Assembly: GCA_022706165.1 (NCBI GenBank)
Contig: JAKJDA010000013.1
Coordinates: forward strand, 1 to 17,380
From: Candidatus Hydrogenedentota bacterium
Lineage (GTDB): Bacteria > Hydrogenedentota > Hydrogenedentia > Hydrogenedentales > SLHB01
Direction: 5' to 3'
DNA length: 17,380 nt
In this document: piece after piece, positions 7,766 through 15,317 of the stretch
Numbering within the stretch: the first letter of the stretch is position 1
How the letters are laid out: each line of letters starts with the position of its first letter
The notes under the pieces: generated by a model
Database searches by the model: none
What the model was told of the DNA's origin: nothing
What the model saw: the letters and a program-made list of their open reading frames with translations, nothing else
Program-made: the position numbers and the translations under genes

Positions 7766-8470
7766 ATGCCAATGCGACGATCCTCTTATTTTGCTTCCTC
7801 GATTTTCCGCAAACAGATGGTGGCTGCGTCGGGTCTTGTCTTGGTCCTTTTTCTGCTGGTCCATTTGGGAGGCAACCTCCTTCTCTTCGAGGGAGCCGCT
7901 CGTTTCAATGCGTATGCGGCCTCGCTGCAGTCCCTGGGGGGACTGCTTTGGGCGATTCGTTTCGCGCTCGCCGCGGCGGCAATCGTGCATGTCTCGTTTG
8001 CCGTGCTGTTGACCGTGGAAAACAGGCAGGCGCGCGATCGGGGCTACGCCGTCCGCAACACGCATGGAAACACGAATTTCGTCCGGAAAACCATGATCTA
8101 CAGTGGCTCCGCGGTTTTCTTGTTTCTGTTTTTGCACCTCTCCGACTACGCGTTTGGCGATCGACAAGGCCCCGGAACGGTCATTGCGGGCGTGCATGGA
8201 GGAGAGAGTCTCGGCTTGTTTGGATTGGTATGGAACTCTTTCCGCTTCACGGCGCATGGGTGGCGCCCGGTGGTCTATATTCTTGCGGTGGCATGTGCGG
8301 GCGCTCATCTCACGCACGGCATCCAGAGCATCTTTCAGACATTCGGATTCAACCACGCGCGGTATACGCCGTGGATTCGGCGCGCGAGCATCGCGCTGGG
8401 CATCGCCGTCGGAACTGGATTCGCCCTGATTCCGTTGCTTGTCAATATCATCGGAACGCCCAGACCGTAG
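7766..8470 (+). CDS. sdhC: Succinate dehydrogenase cytochrome b558 membrane subunit
   Basis: A 234-residue membrane anchor of succinate:quinone oxidoreductase. The ATG at 7766 has GGGCGGGG about seven bases upstream; a second ATG six bases on and a TTG further upstream (7700) are weaker choices. Five hydrophobic segments are visible (about 18-41, 52-80, 98-120, 150-175 and 203-228). Histidines sit in them where the di-heme b558 family has its ligands: His33 in LVHLGGN, then IVHVSF, LHLSDY and AHLTHG. The single-subunit, five-helix, two-heme form occurs in Bacillus, Wolinella and many environmental phyla. The order sdhC-sdhA-sdhB is the usual one for it. A weak promoter-like pair, TTGACG (7700-7705) and TACGCT (7723-7728) at 17 bases, precedes the gene. 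Confidence 0.93.
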   Translation: MPMRRSSYFASSIFRKQMVAASGLVLVLFLLVHLGGNLLLFEGAARFNAYAASLQSLGGLLWAIRFALAAAAIVHVSFAVLLTVENRQARDRGYAVRNTHGNTNFVRKTMIYSGSAVFLFLFLHLSDYAFGDRQGPGTVIAGVHGGESLGLFGLVWNSFRFTAHGWRPVVYILAVACAGAHLTHGIQSIFQTFGFNHARYTPWIRRASIALGIAVGTGFALIPLLVNIIGTPRP

Positions 8471-8500
8471 CCGCGATGACGTACACCAAGGAGCCGTTGC

Positions 8501-10414
8501 ATGGGGCTTGACGCAAAAGTTCCGGGCGGGCCAATCGCCACGAAATGGGCCCGCCACCAGTTCGAACTGAAACTGATCAATGCCGCCAACAAGCGCAAGT
8601 ACACGATCCTCGTGGTGGGCACAGGCTTGGCAGGGGCTTCGGCGGCGGCCTCCTTATCGGAGCTTGGCTACAAGGTCAAGGCATTCTGCATACACGATTC
8701 GCCCCGTCGCGCTCACAGCATCGCCGCGCAGGGCGGCATCAACGCGGCCAAAAACTACCCGAACGACGGCGACAGCGTGCATCGCCTCTTCTATGACACC
8801 ATCAAGGGAGGCGATTACCGTTCGCGCGAGGCCAACGTGTATCGCCTGGCGGAATTGAGCGTCCGCATCATCGATCATTGCGTGGCGCAAGGCGTGCCGT
8901 TCGCGAGAGAGTACGGCGGTTTGCTCGACAACAGTTCCTTCGGAGGCGCACAGGTATCGCGCACTTTTTACGCGCGCGGCCAGACCGGCCAGCAACTGTT
9001 GATCGGCGCTTACGGCGCGTTGATGAAGGAAGTGAACCGCGGCGGCGTCGAAATGTTGCCGCGCCGTGAAATGCTGGAGCTTGTCGTCATCGACGGCAAG
9101 GCGCGGGGCATCGTTTGCCGCAATCTCATCACCGGAAAATTGGAGTCGCATGCCGCCGACGCAGTCGTTCTCGCCACGGGCGGCTACGGCAACGCCTTCT
9201 ACCTCAGCACAAATGCGAAGGCCTGCAACGTGACCTCCATTTGGCGAGCGCATCGCAAGGGCGCATTTTTGGCGAATCCCTGTTACACGCAAATCCATCC
9301 GACGTGCATTCCGGTTCTGGGGAATTATCAATCCAAACTCACGCTGATGAGCGAGAGCCTGCGCAACGATGGCCGCATTTGGGTTCCGAAAAAGGCCGGC
9401 GATGGGAGACCCCCGCAGGAGATTCCCGAGGAGGACCGGGACTATTATCTCGAGCGCAAATATCCCTCGTTTGGCAACTTGGTCCCGCGCGACGTCGCCT
9501 CGCGAAACGCCAAGAACATTTGCGACGCCGGCCACGGGGTTGGGCCGACCGGGATGGCCGTCCATCTCGATTTCCGCGACGCGATCGAACGTTTGGGGAA
9601 AAAGCGCATCGCCGCTCGCTATGGCAATCTTTTCGACATGTACCGGAAAATCGTCGACGAGGACCCCTATGAGACGCCGATGATGATCTACCCCGCCGTG
9701 CATTACACAATGGGCGGGTTGTGGGTGGACTACAACCTCATGAGCAACCTTCCGGGATTGCATGTATTGGGCGAAGCGAATTTTTCCGACCATGGCGCGA
9801 ACCGGCTCGGAGCGAGCGCCCTCATGCAGGGGCTGGCGGACGGCTATTTCGTGATACCGTATACGATCGGGCACTATCTCGCGACGACGCCGATGGAAAA
9901 GGCGGACGCGTCGCATCCCGCATTCCGGGCAGCGGAACAGGAGGTCCGGGGGCGCCTCGGACGCCTGCTTTCGCTCCGCGGCGGCCGCACGGTAGACAGT
10001 TTCCACCGCGAGTTGGGGCTGCTCCTGTGGAATAATTGCGGCATGGCACGCAGCAAGAAATCATTGGAAGACGCCTTGCGTCGCATTCCCGCATTGCGCG
10101 AGGAATTTTGGAGAAACGCCGTGGTGTTGGGCGATGGCGAGAGTTTTAACCAAGCGCTTGAAAAGGCCGGTCGCGTGGCGGATTTTCTCGAGTTCTCGGA
10201 ATTGCTGGTACGAGACGCATTGCACCGCGAAGAATCCTGCGGCGGCCATTTCCGCGAGGAACACCAGACCGAAGAGGGCGAAGCCAAACGCGACGACGCC
10301 CATTTCTGTTACGTCGCCGCCTGGGAGTTCGCCGGCCCCGATAAGGCGCCCGTGCTGCACAAGGAGCCGTTGGAATTCGAGGCCGTGCATTTATCGCAAC
10401 GCAGCTATAAATAG
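8501..10414 (+). CDS. sdhA: Succinate dehydrogenase flavoprotein subunit
   Basis: A 637-residue flavoprotein that oxidises succinate to fumarate in the TCA cycle (or the reverse) on the membrane's inner face. The ATG at 8501 follows AAGGAG by seven bases, 30 bases after sdhC. The dinucleotide fold GTGLAG is at 40-45. The histidine expected to bind FAD covalently is His72 in [11 protein letters not shown]. Further marks are [13 protein letters not shown], the active-site QIHPTCIP region, the capping-domain segment [15 protein letters not shown], and the FAD-binding end [14 protein letters not shown]. Length and motifs match the SdhA of b558-type complexes rather than the shorter E. coli form. 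No defect seen. Confidence 0.97.
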   Translation: MGLDAKVPGGPIATKWARHQFELKLINAANKRKYTILVVGTGLAGASAAASLSELGYKVKAFCIHDSPRRAHSIAAQGGINAAKNYPNDGDSVHRLFYDTIKGGDYRSREANVYRLAELSVRIIDHCVAQGVPFAREYGGLLDNSSFGGAQVSRTFYARGQTGQQLLIGAYGALMKEVNRGGVEMLPRREMLELVVIDGKARGIVCRNLITGKLESHAADAVVLATGGYGNAFYLSTNAKACNVTSIWRAHRKGAFLANPCYTQIHPTCIPVLGNYQSKLTLMSESLRNDGRIWVPKKAGDGRPPQEIPEEDRDYYLERKYPSFGNLVPRDVASRNAKNICDAGHGVGPTGMAVHLDFRDAIERLGKKRIAARYGNLFDMYRKIVDEDPYETPMMIYPAVHYTMGGLWVDYNLMSNLPGLHVLGEANFSDHGANRLGASALMQGLADGYFVIPYTIGHYLATTPMEKADASHPAFRAAEQEVRGRLGRLLSLRGGRTVDSFHRELGLLLWNNCGMARSKKSLEDALRRIPALREEFWRNAVVLGDGESFNQALEKAGRVADFLEFSELLVRDALHREESCGGHFREEHQTEEGEAKRDDAHFCYVAAWEFAGPDKAPVLHKEPLEFEAVHLSQRSYK

Positions 10415-10423
10415 GAATGCCGT

Positions 10424-11206
10424 ATGTCGAAGACAATCAACCTGACCCTCAAAGTCTGGCGCCAAAAGGACGCATTATCCCCGGGCCGCCTGGAGACGTA
10501 TGAGGCGCGGGATATCGACACCGACATGTCTTTTCTGGAGATGCTCGATAGCGTGAACGAGGAGCTTCAACAGAAAGGCCAGGAGCCGATCGCCTTCGAT
10601 CACGATTGTCATGAGGGCATCTGTGGATCATGCGGCGCGATGGTCAACGGCCAGGCTCACGGGCCTGTGCGCGAAATGACTCTCTGTCAACTCCATATGC
10701 GGCATTTCAAGGACGGCGACACGCTGGTGGTCGAACCATGGCGGGCGCGGGCGTTTCCGGTCATCAAGGACCTTGTCGTGGATCGTTCCGCCTTCGACCG
10801 CATCATCGGCGCAGGCGGGTACGTCAGCGTGCGCGCGGGTTCCGCGCCGGAGGCGCACTCCGTTCCCGTGCGAAAGATCGACGCCGACAAAGCCTTCGAG
10901 GCGGCCATCTGCATCGGTTGCGGCGCGTGCGTGGCGGCGTGCCCCAATGCATCGGCCATGCTTTTCGTCTCCGCAAAAGTTTCCCACCTGGCGCTATTGC
11001 CTCAGGGACAGCCCGAACGCCAGCGACGCGTCCTGGATATGGTATCGCAAATGGACCGGGAAAAATTCGGGAACTGCACCAACCACTACGAGTGCGAGGC
11101 CGCTTGCCCCAAAGGCATACAAGTCGCGAACATCGCGCGCATGAACCGCGATTTTCTGTCCGCGGCGTTGACCGAAGAAGAAGGAAAAGGCGGACGGATC
11201 GTGTAG
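10424..11206 (+). CDS. sdhB: Succinate dehydrogenase iron-sulfur subunit
   Basis: A 260-residue electron-transfer subunit linking the flavin to heme and quinone. It starts nine bases after the sdhA stop; the upstream TAGGAA is a weak ribosome site. The N-terminal ferredoxin domain carries the [2Fe-2S] cysteines 62, 67, 70 and 88 ([10 protein letters not shown], then TLCQLHM). The long loop before the fourth cysteine, with the LCQLHM sequence, is characteristic of the non-classical b558-type subunit. The C-terminal domain has [11 protein letters not shown] (Cys163, 166, 169, 173) and [14 protein letters not shown] (Cys218, 224, 228) for the [4Fe-4S] and [3Fe-4S] clusters. All ligands look intact. 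Last gene of the sdh operon; rmlA follows after 30 bases. Confidence 0.97.
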   Translation: MSKTINLTLKVWRQKDALSPGRLETYEARDIDTDMSFLEMLDSVNEELQQKGQEPIAFDHDCHEGICGSCGAMVNGQAHGPVREMTLCQLHMRHFKDGDTLVVEPWRARAFPVIKDLVVDRSAFDRIIGAGGYVSVRAGSAPEAHSVPVRKIDADKAFEAAICIGCGACVAACPNASAMLFVSAKVSHLALLPQGQPERQRRVLDMVSQMDREKFGNCTNHYECEAACPKGIQVANIARMNRDFLSAALTEEEGKGGRIV

Positions 11207-11236
11207 ACGCGTCTTCCGCAGAAGGAGATTCCGCAT

Positions 11237-11965
11237 ATGAAAGGCGTTGTGTTGGCTGGCGGGTTGGGATCGCGTCTTCGCCCGTTGACGCGCGTAACCA
11301 ACAAACATCTTCTGCCGGTATACGACAAACCCATGGTGTTTTATCCCATTCAGACTTTGGTCGATGCCGGCGTCACGGAAATCATGCTCGTCACCGGCGG
11401 CAACAACGCGGGCGAGTTCCTGCGTCTGCTCGGCAACGGCGAAGACTTCGGTCTCAACATGATGCATTACACCTACCAGAAGACCGAAGGCGGCATCGCG
11501 CACGCGCTCGCGTTAACGCGGCAGTTCGTCGGAAGCGACAAAGTCGTCGTGATTCTCGGCGACAACTTCATCCAGGGAAGCATCAAGAAGGCCGTCGACG
11601 ATTTCGACAAACAACCCAGCGGCGCGAAGATCTTCTTGAAGGAAGTCGACAACCCCGTCGAATTCGGCGTCGCCGAACTCGACGGCGATCGCGTCGTGCG
11701 CATCATCGAGAAACCGAAAGATCCGCCCTCCCGCAACGCCGTCATCGGCATCTACCTGTACGACAACGACGTGTTCAACATCTGCCAGACATTGAAACCC
11801 AGCGACCGCGGCGAACTCGAGATCACCGACGTCAACAACGAATACATCCGCCGCGGCACCATGACCTACGAAGTCCTCGACGGCTGGTGGGCCGACTGCG
11901 GCTCCTTCGAAGCCCTGCTGCGGTCAAATCTCCTCGTCGCAAGAGAAAACGGCGTGAAAATCTGA
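11237..11965 (+). CDS. rmlA: Glucose-1-phosphate thymidylyltransferase (short form)
   Basis: A 242-residue sugar nucleotidyltransferase forming dTDP-glucose from glucose-1-phosphate and dTTP, the first step to dTDP-rhamnose and other deoxysugars. The ATG at 11237 follows AGAAGGAG. The signature GGLGSRLRPLT is at 8-18, followed by NKHLLPVYDKP, the metal-binding LGDNF segment, and EFGVAEL and IEKP of the sugar site. At 242 residues it is the short form lacking the C-terminal extension of E. coli RmlA (about 290). Close functional relatives (UTP or other sugars) cannot be excluded. Codons are markedly C-ending (GTC, ATC, GAC, AAC, TTC) compared with sdhB just upstream. The gene stands without rmlBCD in the window. 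It may be reached by read-through from sdh. Confidence 0.93.
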   Translation: MKGVVLAGGLGSRLRPLTRVTNKHLLPVYDKPMVFYPIQTLVDAGVTEIMLVTGGNNAGEFLRLLGNGEDFGLNMMHYTYQKTEGGIAHALALTRQFVGSDKVVVILGDNFIQGSIKKAVDDFDKQPSGAKIFLKEVDNPVEFGVAELDGDRVVRIIEKPKDPPSRNAVIGIYLYDNDVFNICQTLKPSDRGELEITDVNNEYIRRGTMTYEVLDGWWADCGSFEALLRSNLLVARENGVKI

Positions 11966-12019
11966 GAAGACTGAAACGGATGTATTACGGCTGGAGCGAT
12001 GGAGGCGGTAGTGCAAATC

Positions 12020-12066
12020 GATCCCCTGGGCCGGCGTGTTGAACGCGCCGGCCCAGGGACGGGATC
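12020..12066. terminator. Strong GC-rich hairpin between convergent genes
   Basis: CTGGGCCGGCG (12026-12036) and CGCCGGCCCAG (12046-12056) form a perfect eleven-pair stem, extended by two more C-G pairs and, past a small bulge, by GATC/GATC. The loop is nine bases. It lies between the ends of rmlA (+) and the RRM gene (-), so a bidirectional terminator is the natural reading. There is no strong T tract on either side. Confidence 0.7.
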
Positions 12067-12071
12067 GCAGT

Positions 12072-12347
12072 CTAGTAGCGGCTGGAGCGGGCCGGGCGGC
12101 TTTCGCGCGGCTTGGCTTCGTTCACCTTGATGGTGCGTCCTTGAAGGTCGGTGTTGTCAAGGGCGGAGATGGCCTTTTGGGCTTCCGCTTGGTTGTCCAT
12201 CTCGACGAAACCGAAACCCTTCGATCGGTTGGAATCGCGGTCGATGACGACGCGGGCGGAACTGACGCTTCCAAAGCGCGAAAAGGCCTCGTTCAGATCG
12301 CTGTCGTGGGTGTCATACGAGAGGTTGCCTACATAGATATTCATCAT
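12072..12347 (-). CDS. RRM-family RNA-binding protein
   Basis: A 91-residue single RNA-recognition-motif protein, binding single-stranded RNA in the cytosol. RNP2 is IYVGNL (4-9) and RNP1 is KGFGFVEM (43-50), both with the aromatic residues that stack on RNA. A short basic, serine-rich tail (PRESRPARSSRY) ends the protein, shorter than the glycine-rich tails of cyanobacterial Rbp proteins. Two ATGs are adjacent (12347 and 12344); AAAGGAG ends three bases before the first and six before the second, so the second may be the true start. Family members are often cold-induced RNA chaperones. The gene has its own promoter and a leader of about 137 bases. Single-gene unit. Confidence 0.95.
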   Translation of the reverse strand: MMNIYVGNLSYDTHDSDLNEAFSRFGSVSSARVVIDRDSNRSKGFGFVEMDNQAEAQKAISALDNTDLQGRTIKVNEAKPRESRPARSSRY

Positions 12348-12490
12348 GCTCTCCTTTCAGGAGTGTGTTGGTCCTGTTACGGGTTCAGGGTTCTTGCCAT
12401 ACCAGGAGAGCGGAAATCAACAGGATTCGCGAGTCTGCCGGGTGGTAACCAGATTCAAGTACAAGTAACAAAACCTAAGTGCTTGGCTGT

Positions 12491-12519
12491 AGTATAGTCA
12501 TAGAAGCCCGAGAGTGCAA
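12491..12519 (-). promoter_or_regulatory. Candidate sigma-70 promoter of the RRM gene
   Basis: On the minus strand TTGCAC (12514-12519) lies exactly 17 bases before TATACT (12491-12496, five of six matches to the -10 consensus). Transcription would begin near 12484, giving an untranslated leader of about 137 bases before the RRM start. Long leaders are known for cold-shock genes such as cspA. No known riboswitch or second gene was recognised in the leader. Confidence 0.5.
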
Positions 12520-12545
12520 ATTTTTTTGAGGGGCGAAGGGCCTTC

Positions 12546-12579
12546 CCGGACGCGCGCACAGAGGCGGCTGTGTCTCCGG
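12546..12579 (-). terminator. Possible hairpin downstream of the M24 gene
   Basis: CCGGA (12546-12550) and TCCGG (12575-12579) enclose a second stem CACAG/CTGTG (12557-12561/12568-12572), with an internal loop between them. It lies about 30 bases after the stop of the M24-family gene, where a terminator would be expected. There is no adjacent T tract on the minus strand, so the call is weak. Confidence 0.3.
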
Positions 12580-12607
12580 ATAACACCGCAGCGCTCCACA
12601 ATCCAGC

Positions 12608-13807
12608 TTAGCCACCCGCAATGCCATTCTTCTTCACATCCGTCTTGCGGCCCAGGACTTTCTCCAAGTCAACACGGGGCAGGGATGGCGTTGATGTCAC
12701 GATTTCTTTGGTTCCGTCGGGCAGCAGTATAAACGTATCTTCGGATTTGACGCCGACGGCGGAGGGGTTCCAGGCGAAGGCGTGGCCGAGTGGCACGTCG
12801 AGACCGGCGAATTCCTGGATGGCTCTTTCCCAGCGGTCAGCATTGAGAATAGGGCTCTTCTCGCCGGGCGTGGCGATGCACGCGCGGCCTGCGTAACCGG
12901 CCGTGCCGCCTTGGTGGTGGTTGTGCCATTCGTTGGCGGGGAAGCCGAGGGTCGCGTAGGCGCTCTGGCATGCGGCGAAGACGTCGCCGAGGGTCTTGCC
13001 AGCCTCTGTCGCTTCCTGCATCAAGGCATCGACGCCGCACACGCGCGCGAACGCGTCGGGGATGTGCGCGGGGATGTCGCCCACTTTCACGAAACGCGTG
13101 ATAGACGCGACGAGACCTTCGCGCAAGAAACAGCCTACAATCATCACGTAGCCGCGCACGGCGCGTTCGGTCAGACTACCGGCCAGCAACGGCGCTTCGG
13201 TGGGCAGCGGGTGGCGGAATTGCGCGATGCGCTCATCCGCGGCGATGAGCGCGACGGGGACTTGGCAACGGCGTTTAAGGCCTTCGGACACGAGCTTCGC
13301 GGCGATATCGGCTTCGCACATGCCGGCCTTGACGGATTCGACCGTTGCCACCATGGCCTCGGCGGCAAGTTTTCCGAGACGGCGATATTTCTCCAATTCA
13401 TCGAGCGTCAGCAACCCGCGCAGGTACGCAAGTTTGCCGTCGACGTTTTCGCCGAAACTGCCATCGTCGGACACGAGATTGCCGGAGAACTCTTTGCGTA
13501 CGCGTTCGGCCGGGTTGCTTTCCGTCCACAGATAGCTGAGCGATTCACAGCCAAGCGCCCCGAGTTCTTCGGCCATGAGACGCGTCTCTTCGATGTTGTT
13601 GCCGACGAAGTACGCCGCGCCGTATTTGTCGATAAACAACGAGTTCGCGCCGTTATCGGAGAACTGGTAGATGTAATTGCGTTTTCCGCCGGTGGCCATT
13701 GCGAAATTGTTTGCGTGCGACAGCAGGATGCCGTCGTAGCCGTTGTCGCGCAAGAACGCCTGGATCAGAGCTTTGCGTGCGTGAAACAGTTTCGCCTCGT
13801 CCATCAT
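12608..13807 (-). CDS. M24-family (creatinase-fold) protein lacking most metal ligands
   Basis: A 399-residue protein with the two-domain layout of Xaa-Pro aminopeptidase/creatinase: an N-terminal domain (1-135) and a C-terminal pita-bread domain (140-375). ATGs at 13807 and 13804 are both possible; AAGGGAGA lies five to eight bases upstream. Substrate-site features of the fold are present: RHPLPT around 198-203, HHQGGTAGY (297-305) and WNPSAVGVKSED (346-357). However, the positions that bind metal in aminopeptidases are mostly changed. The two aspartates (eleven apart, ahead of ITR) become Val224 and Ser235, and the glutamate of the EPG segment becomes Asn347; only Glu356 remains clear. Creatinase is a known metal-free member of the fold, so hydrolysis of a small amide or amidine is possible; a classical aminopeptidase is unlikely. 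It follows the glycosyltransferase by 71 bases. Confidence 0.85.
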   Translation of the reverse strand: MMDEAKLFHARKALIQAFLRDNGYDGILLSHANNFAMATGGKRNYIYQFSDNGANSLFIDKYGAAYFVGNNIEETRLMAEELGALGCESLSYLWTESNPAERVRKEFSGNLVSDDGSFGENVDGKLAYLRGLLTLDELEKYRRLGKLAAEAMVATVESVKAGMCEADIAAKLVSEGLKRRCQVPVALIAADERIAQFRHPLPTEAPLLAGSLTERAVRGYVMIVGCFLREGLVASITRFVKVGDIPAHIPDAFARVCGVDALMQEATEAGKTLGDVFAACQSAYATLGFPANEWHNHHQGGTAGYAGRACIATPGEKSPILNADRWERAIQEFAGLDVPLGHAFAWNPSAVGVKSEDTFILLPDGTKEIVTSTPSLPRVDLEKVLGRKTDVKKNGIAGG

Positions 13808-13878
13808 CGAATTCTCCCTTCCATGCGCTTACAAATTGCGTTTCGCCGCAGGCGCCCGGAGCGTCGCCACGCGTCGAA

Positions 13879-14937
13879 TCAGTCCGTCTCCTTACGAAAA
13901 GCCAACAAGGTCTTCCAGACGCAGTTTTCCCATGTAAATTCCGCGGCGATCCTTCTTCCGCCGCGAATCGCGGCATCGCGTTCTTCGGGGGATTCCTCGA
14001 GCGCCCTCCGGATAGCCGTCGCGATCGACGCGTCGCTGTCGGGATTGCAATAAATGGGCGTGTTTCCCGCCGCCGCAGGAACGCCGCCCACGCGCCCCGC
14101 GATGACCCGCGCCCCAGCGCGTAAGGCGCGCAATACGCCTAATCCCGCGCCGTCGTGGAGCGCCGGACAGATGCACACGGCGCAGTGTTGATAGAGAGCA
14201 GTCAAGTGCGCGGTGGGACACCGTTCGATGCGCAATACGCGGTCGCCCCATGTCGCGCGTTCCTCGCTTCCAGCCGGTCCGTACACGACGAGCGAATGGG
14301 GAAGTTCATCCTGCAGTCGGCGAAACGCCTCGACGACGCGCCCCGCGTTGCTGGCCGCCACGGCTCCGCCGGCGATCAAGAAATAAGGCGGATCGACAAA
14401 AGTCGGTTGGGGATCCGTCGCGATGTCGTCCACTCCTGGCGGCGCAATCTGAACCTTGTTGATGGCCACCCCGAGCGCTTTGAGCAGGGCGTCGCGCACA
14501 TACGCCGATGGCGCAATCACCGTGCGCGCCGCCGCGCACGTTTGGCGCGCATTTTCGATCGCCTGTCTCGCCGCCCGATCGCTTTGCGTCGCCTTCGTCT
14601 CGATGTCATAGGGGTCCAAGGCGTATGCCACGCAAGGAGCCGAGGACTTGACAGGACCGAATTCCATCGCAGAAAAGACGCAATCCACGCCGACTTTGGC
14701 GATTGCGGATTCGAGGGGGCGCGAAGAAGATCGGAAAAGCCGTCCAACCGTCATCGTTTTCTCGACCAGCAGCCGGTCATGTCCTTCGAACATGCCGTGG
14801 CTCTTTTCCGAAGTGAAGACAACGAAGCGGATTGACGGCTGCAGCTCGGTCACCTTGTGCAGCAGGTTCCGGAGATACCATTCGTCAAGCGGATGACTTT
14901 CCGTCCCGAGATGCGTGGCGTTGACACCTATTCGCAT
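13879..14937 (-). CDS. Glycosyltransferase, GT4-like (GT-B fold)
   Basis: About 352 residues. It begins MRIGVNATHLG, the usual first strand of GT-B glycosyltransferases, which is why I take the ATG at 14937 (GGGGAG twelve bases upstream). A GTG at 14970 would add eleven residues and overlap the previous stop as GTGA, matching the overlaps elsewhere in this operon, so it cannot be dismissed. The middle holds IAPSAYVRDALLKALGV and IAPPGVDD, the hinge region of GT4 enzymes; PYFLIAGGAVAASN starts the C-terminal nucleotide-sugar domain. The donor-site segment, usually EGFGL in this family, reads HDGAGLGVLRALRAG, so the first glutamate is altered. It probably transfers a sugar in surface-polysaccharide synthesis; donor and acceptor are unknown. 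Confidence 0.88.
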   Translation of the reverse strand: MRIGVNATHLGTESHPLDEWYLRNLLHKVTELQPSIRFVVFTSEKSHGMFEGHDRLLVEKTMTVGRLFRSSSRPLESAIAKVGVDCVFSAMEFGPVKSSAPCVAYALDPYDIETKATQSDRAARQAIENARQTCAAARTVIAPSAYVRDALLKALGVAINKVQIAPPGVDDIATDPQPTFVDPPYFLIAGGAVAASNAGRVVEAFRRLQDELPHSLVVYGPAGSEERATWGDRVLRIERCPTAHLTALYQHCAVCICPALHDGAGLGVLRALRAGARVIAGRVGGVPAAAGNTPIYCNPDSDASIATAIRRALEESPEERDAAIRGGRRIAAEFTWENCVWKTLLAFRKETD

Positions 14938-14966
14938 ATAATCACGTTGCTCCCCGTCGCAGCGGC

Positions 14967-15317
14967 TCACTCGATATATCCGAGATTGGCGAGCCGTTCG
15001 CGGATACGTTCTTCTTCCTCAGGAGAGTAATCGTGCAGGTCGATGGCGATCAAGCCTGTTGCCGCCAACATATCCAGAACCTTCTCGGCGGCGAAATCCG
15101 GCGTGTCATTGGCGTCCGTTTCCGCCGCAATCTTCGTCCTGTCGCCCGGAACGTCCGTCCGGAACGCGATGCATACGGCCTCGTCCTGGGGCATGATTCG
15201 GTCGACGCGTCCCCCAAGTTCGAGCAGACGGCGGACCAGCACAGGCGCCGTTTCAGACGCCAAAGGACCGGTCAAGATAACGGTGTGCGCCGCGTCGGAC
15301 TCGTTGGCGTTTTTCAT
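14967..15317 (-). CDS. Small protein of unknown function with sulfatase-like C-terminal tail
   Basis: A 116-residue protein I do not recognise as a whole. It starts with an ATG overlapping the AlkP-superfamily gene's stop (ATGA), and its stop abuts the glycosyltransferase, so it belongs to the operon. Residues 11-37 (HTVILTGPLASETAPVLVRRL and the following LELGGRV) have the rhythm of a P-loop or APS-kinase N-terminus, but the GxxGxGK[ST] loop is absent, so no ATP binding can be claimed. The last residues (YSPEEEERIRERLANLGY) match the tail usually found at the very end of sulfatases and AlkP-type phosphodiesterases. That tail is missing from the AlkP protein encoded just upstream. A companion subunit or degenerate kinase fragment are both possible. 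Confidence 0.8.
   Translation of the reverse strand: MKNANESDAAHTVILTGPLASETAPVLVRRLLELGGRVDRIMPQDEAVCIAFRTDVPGDRTKIAAETDANDTPDFAAEKVLDMLAATGLIAIDLHDYSPEEEERIRERLANLGYIE

Noticed and set aside
8654..10006. 450-residue minus-strand open frame across sdhA
   Set aside because: sdhA has all its family motifs; the opposite frame has none and results from high GC codon structure.
12782..14053. 423-residue plus-strand open frame across the M24 gene and glycosyltransferase end
   Set aside because: It spans two real minus-strand genes and shows no recognisable domain.
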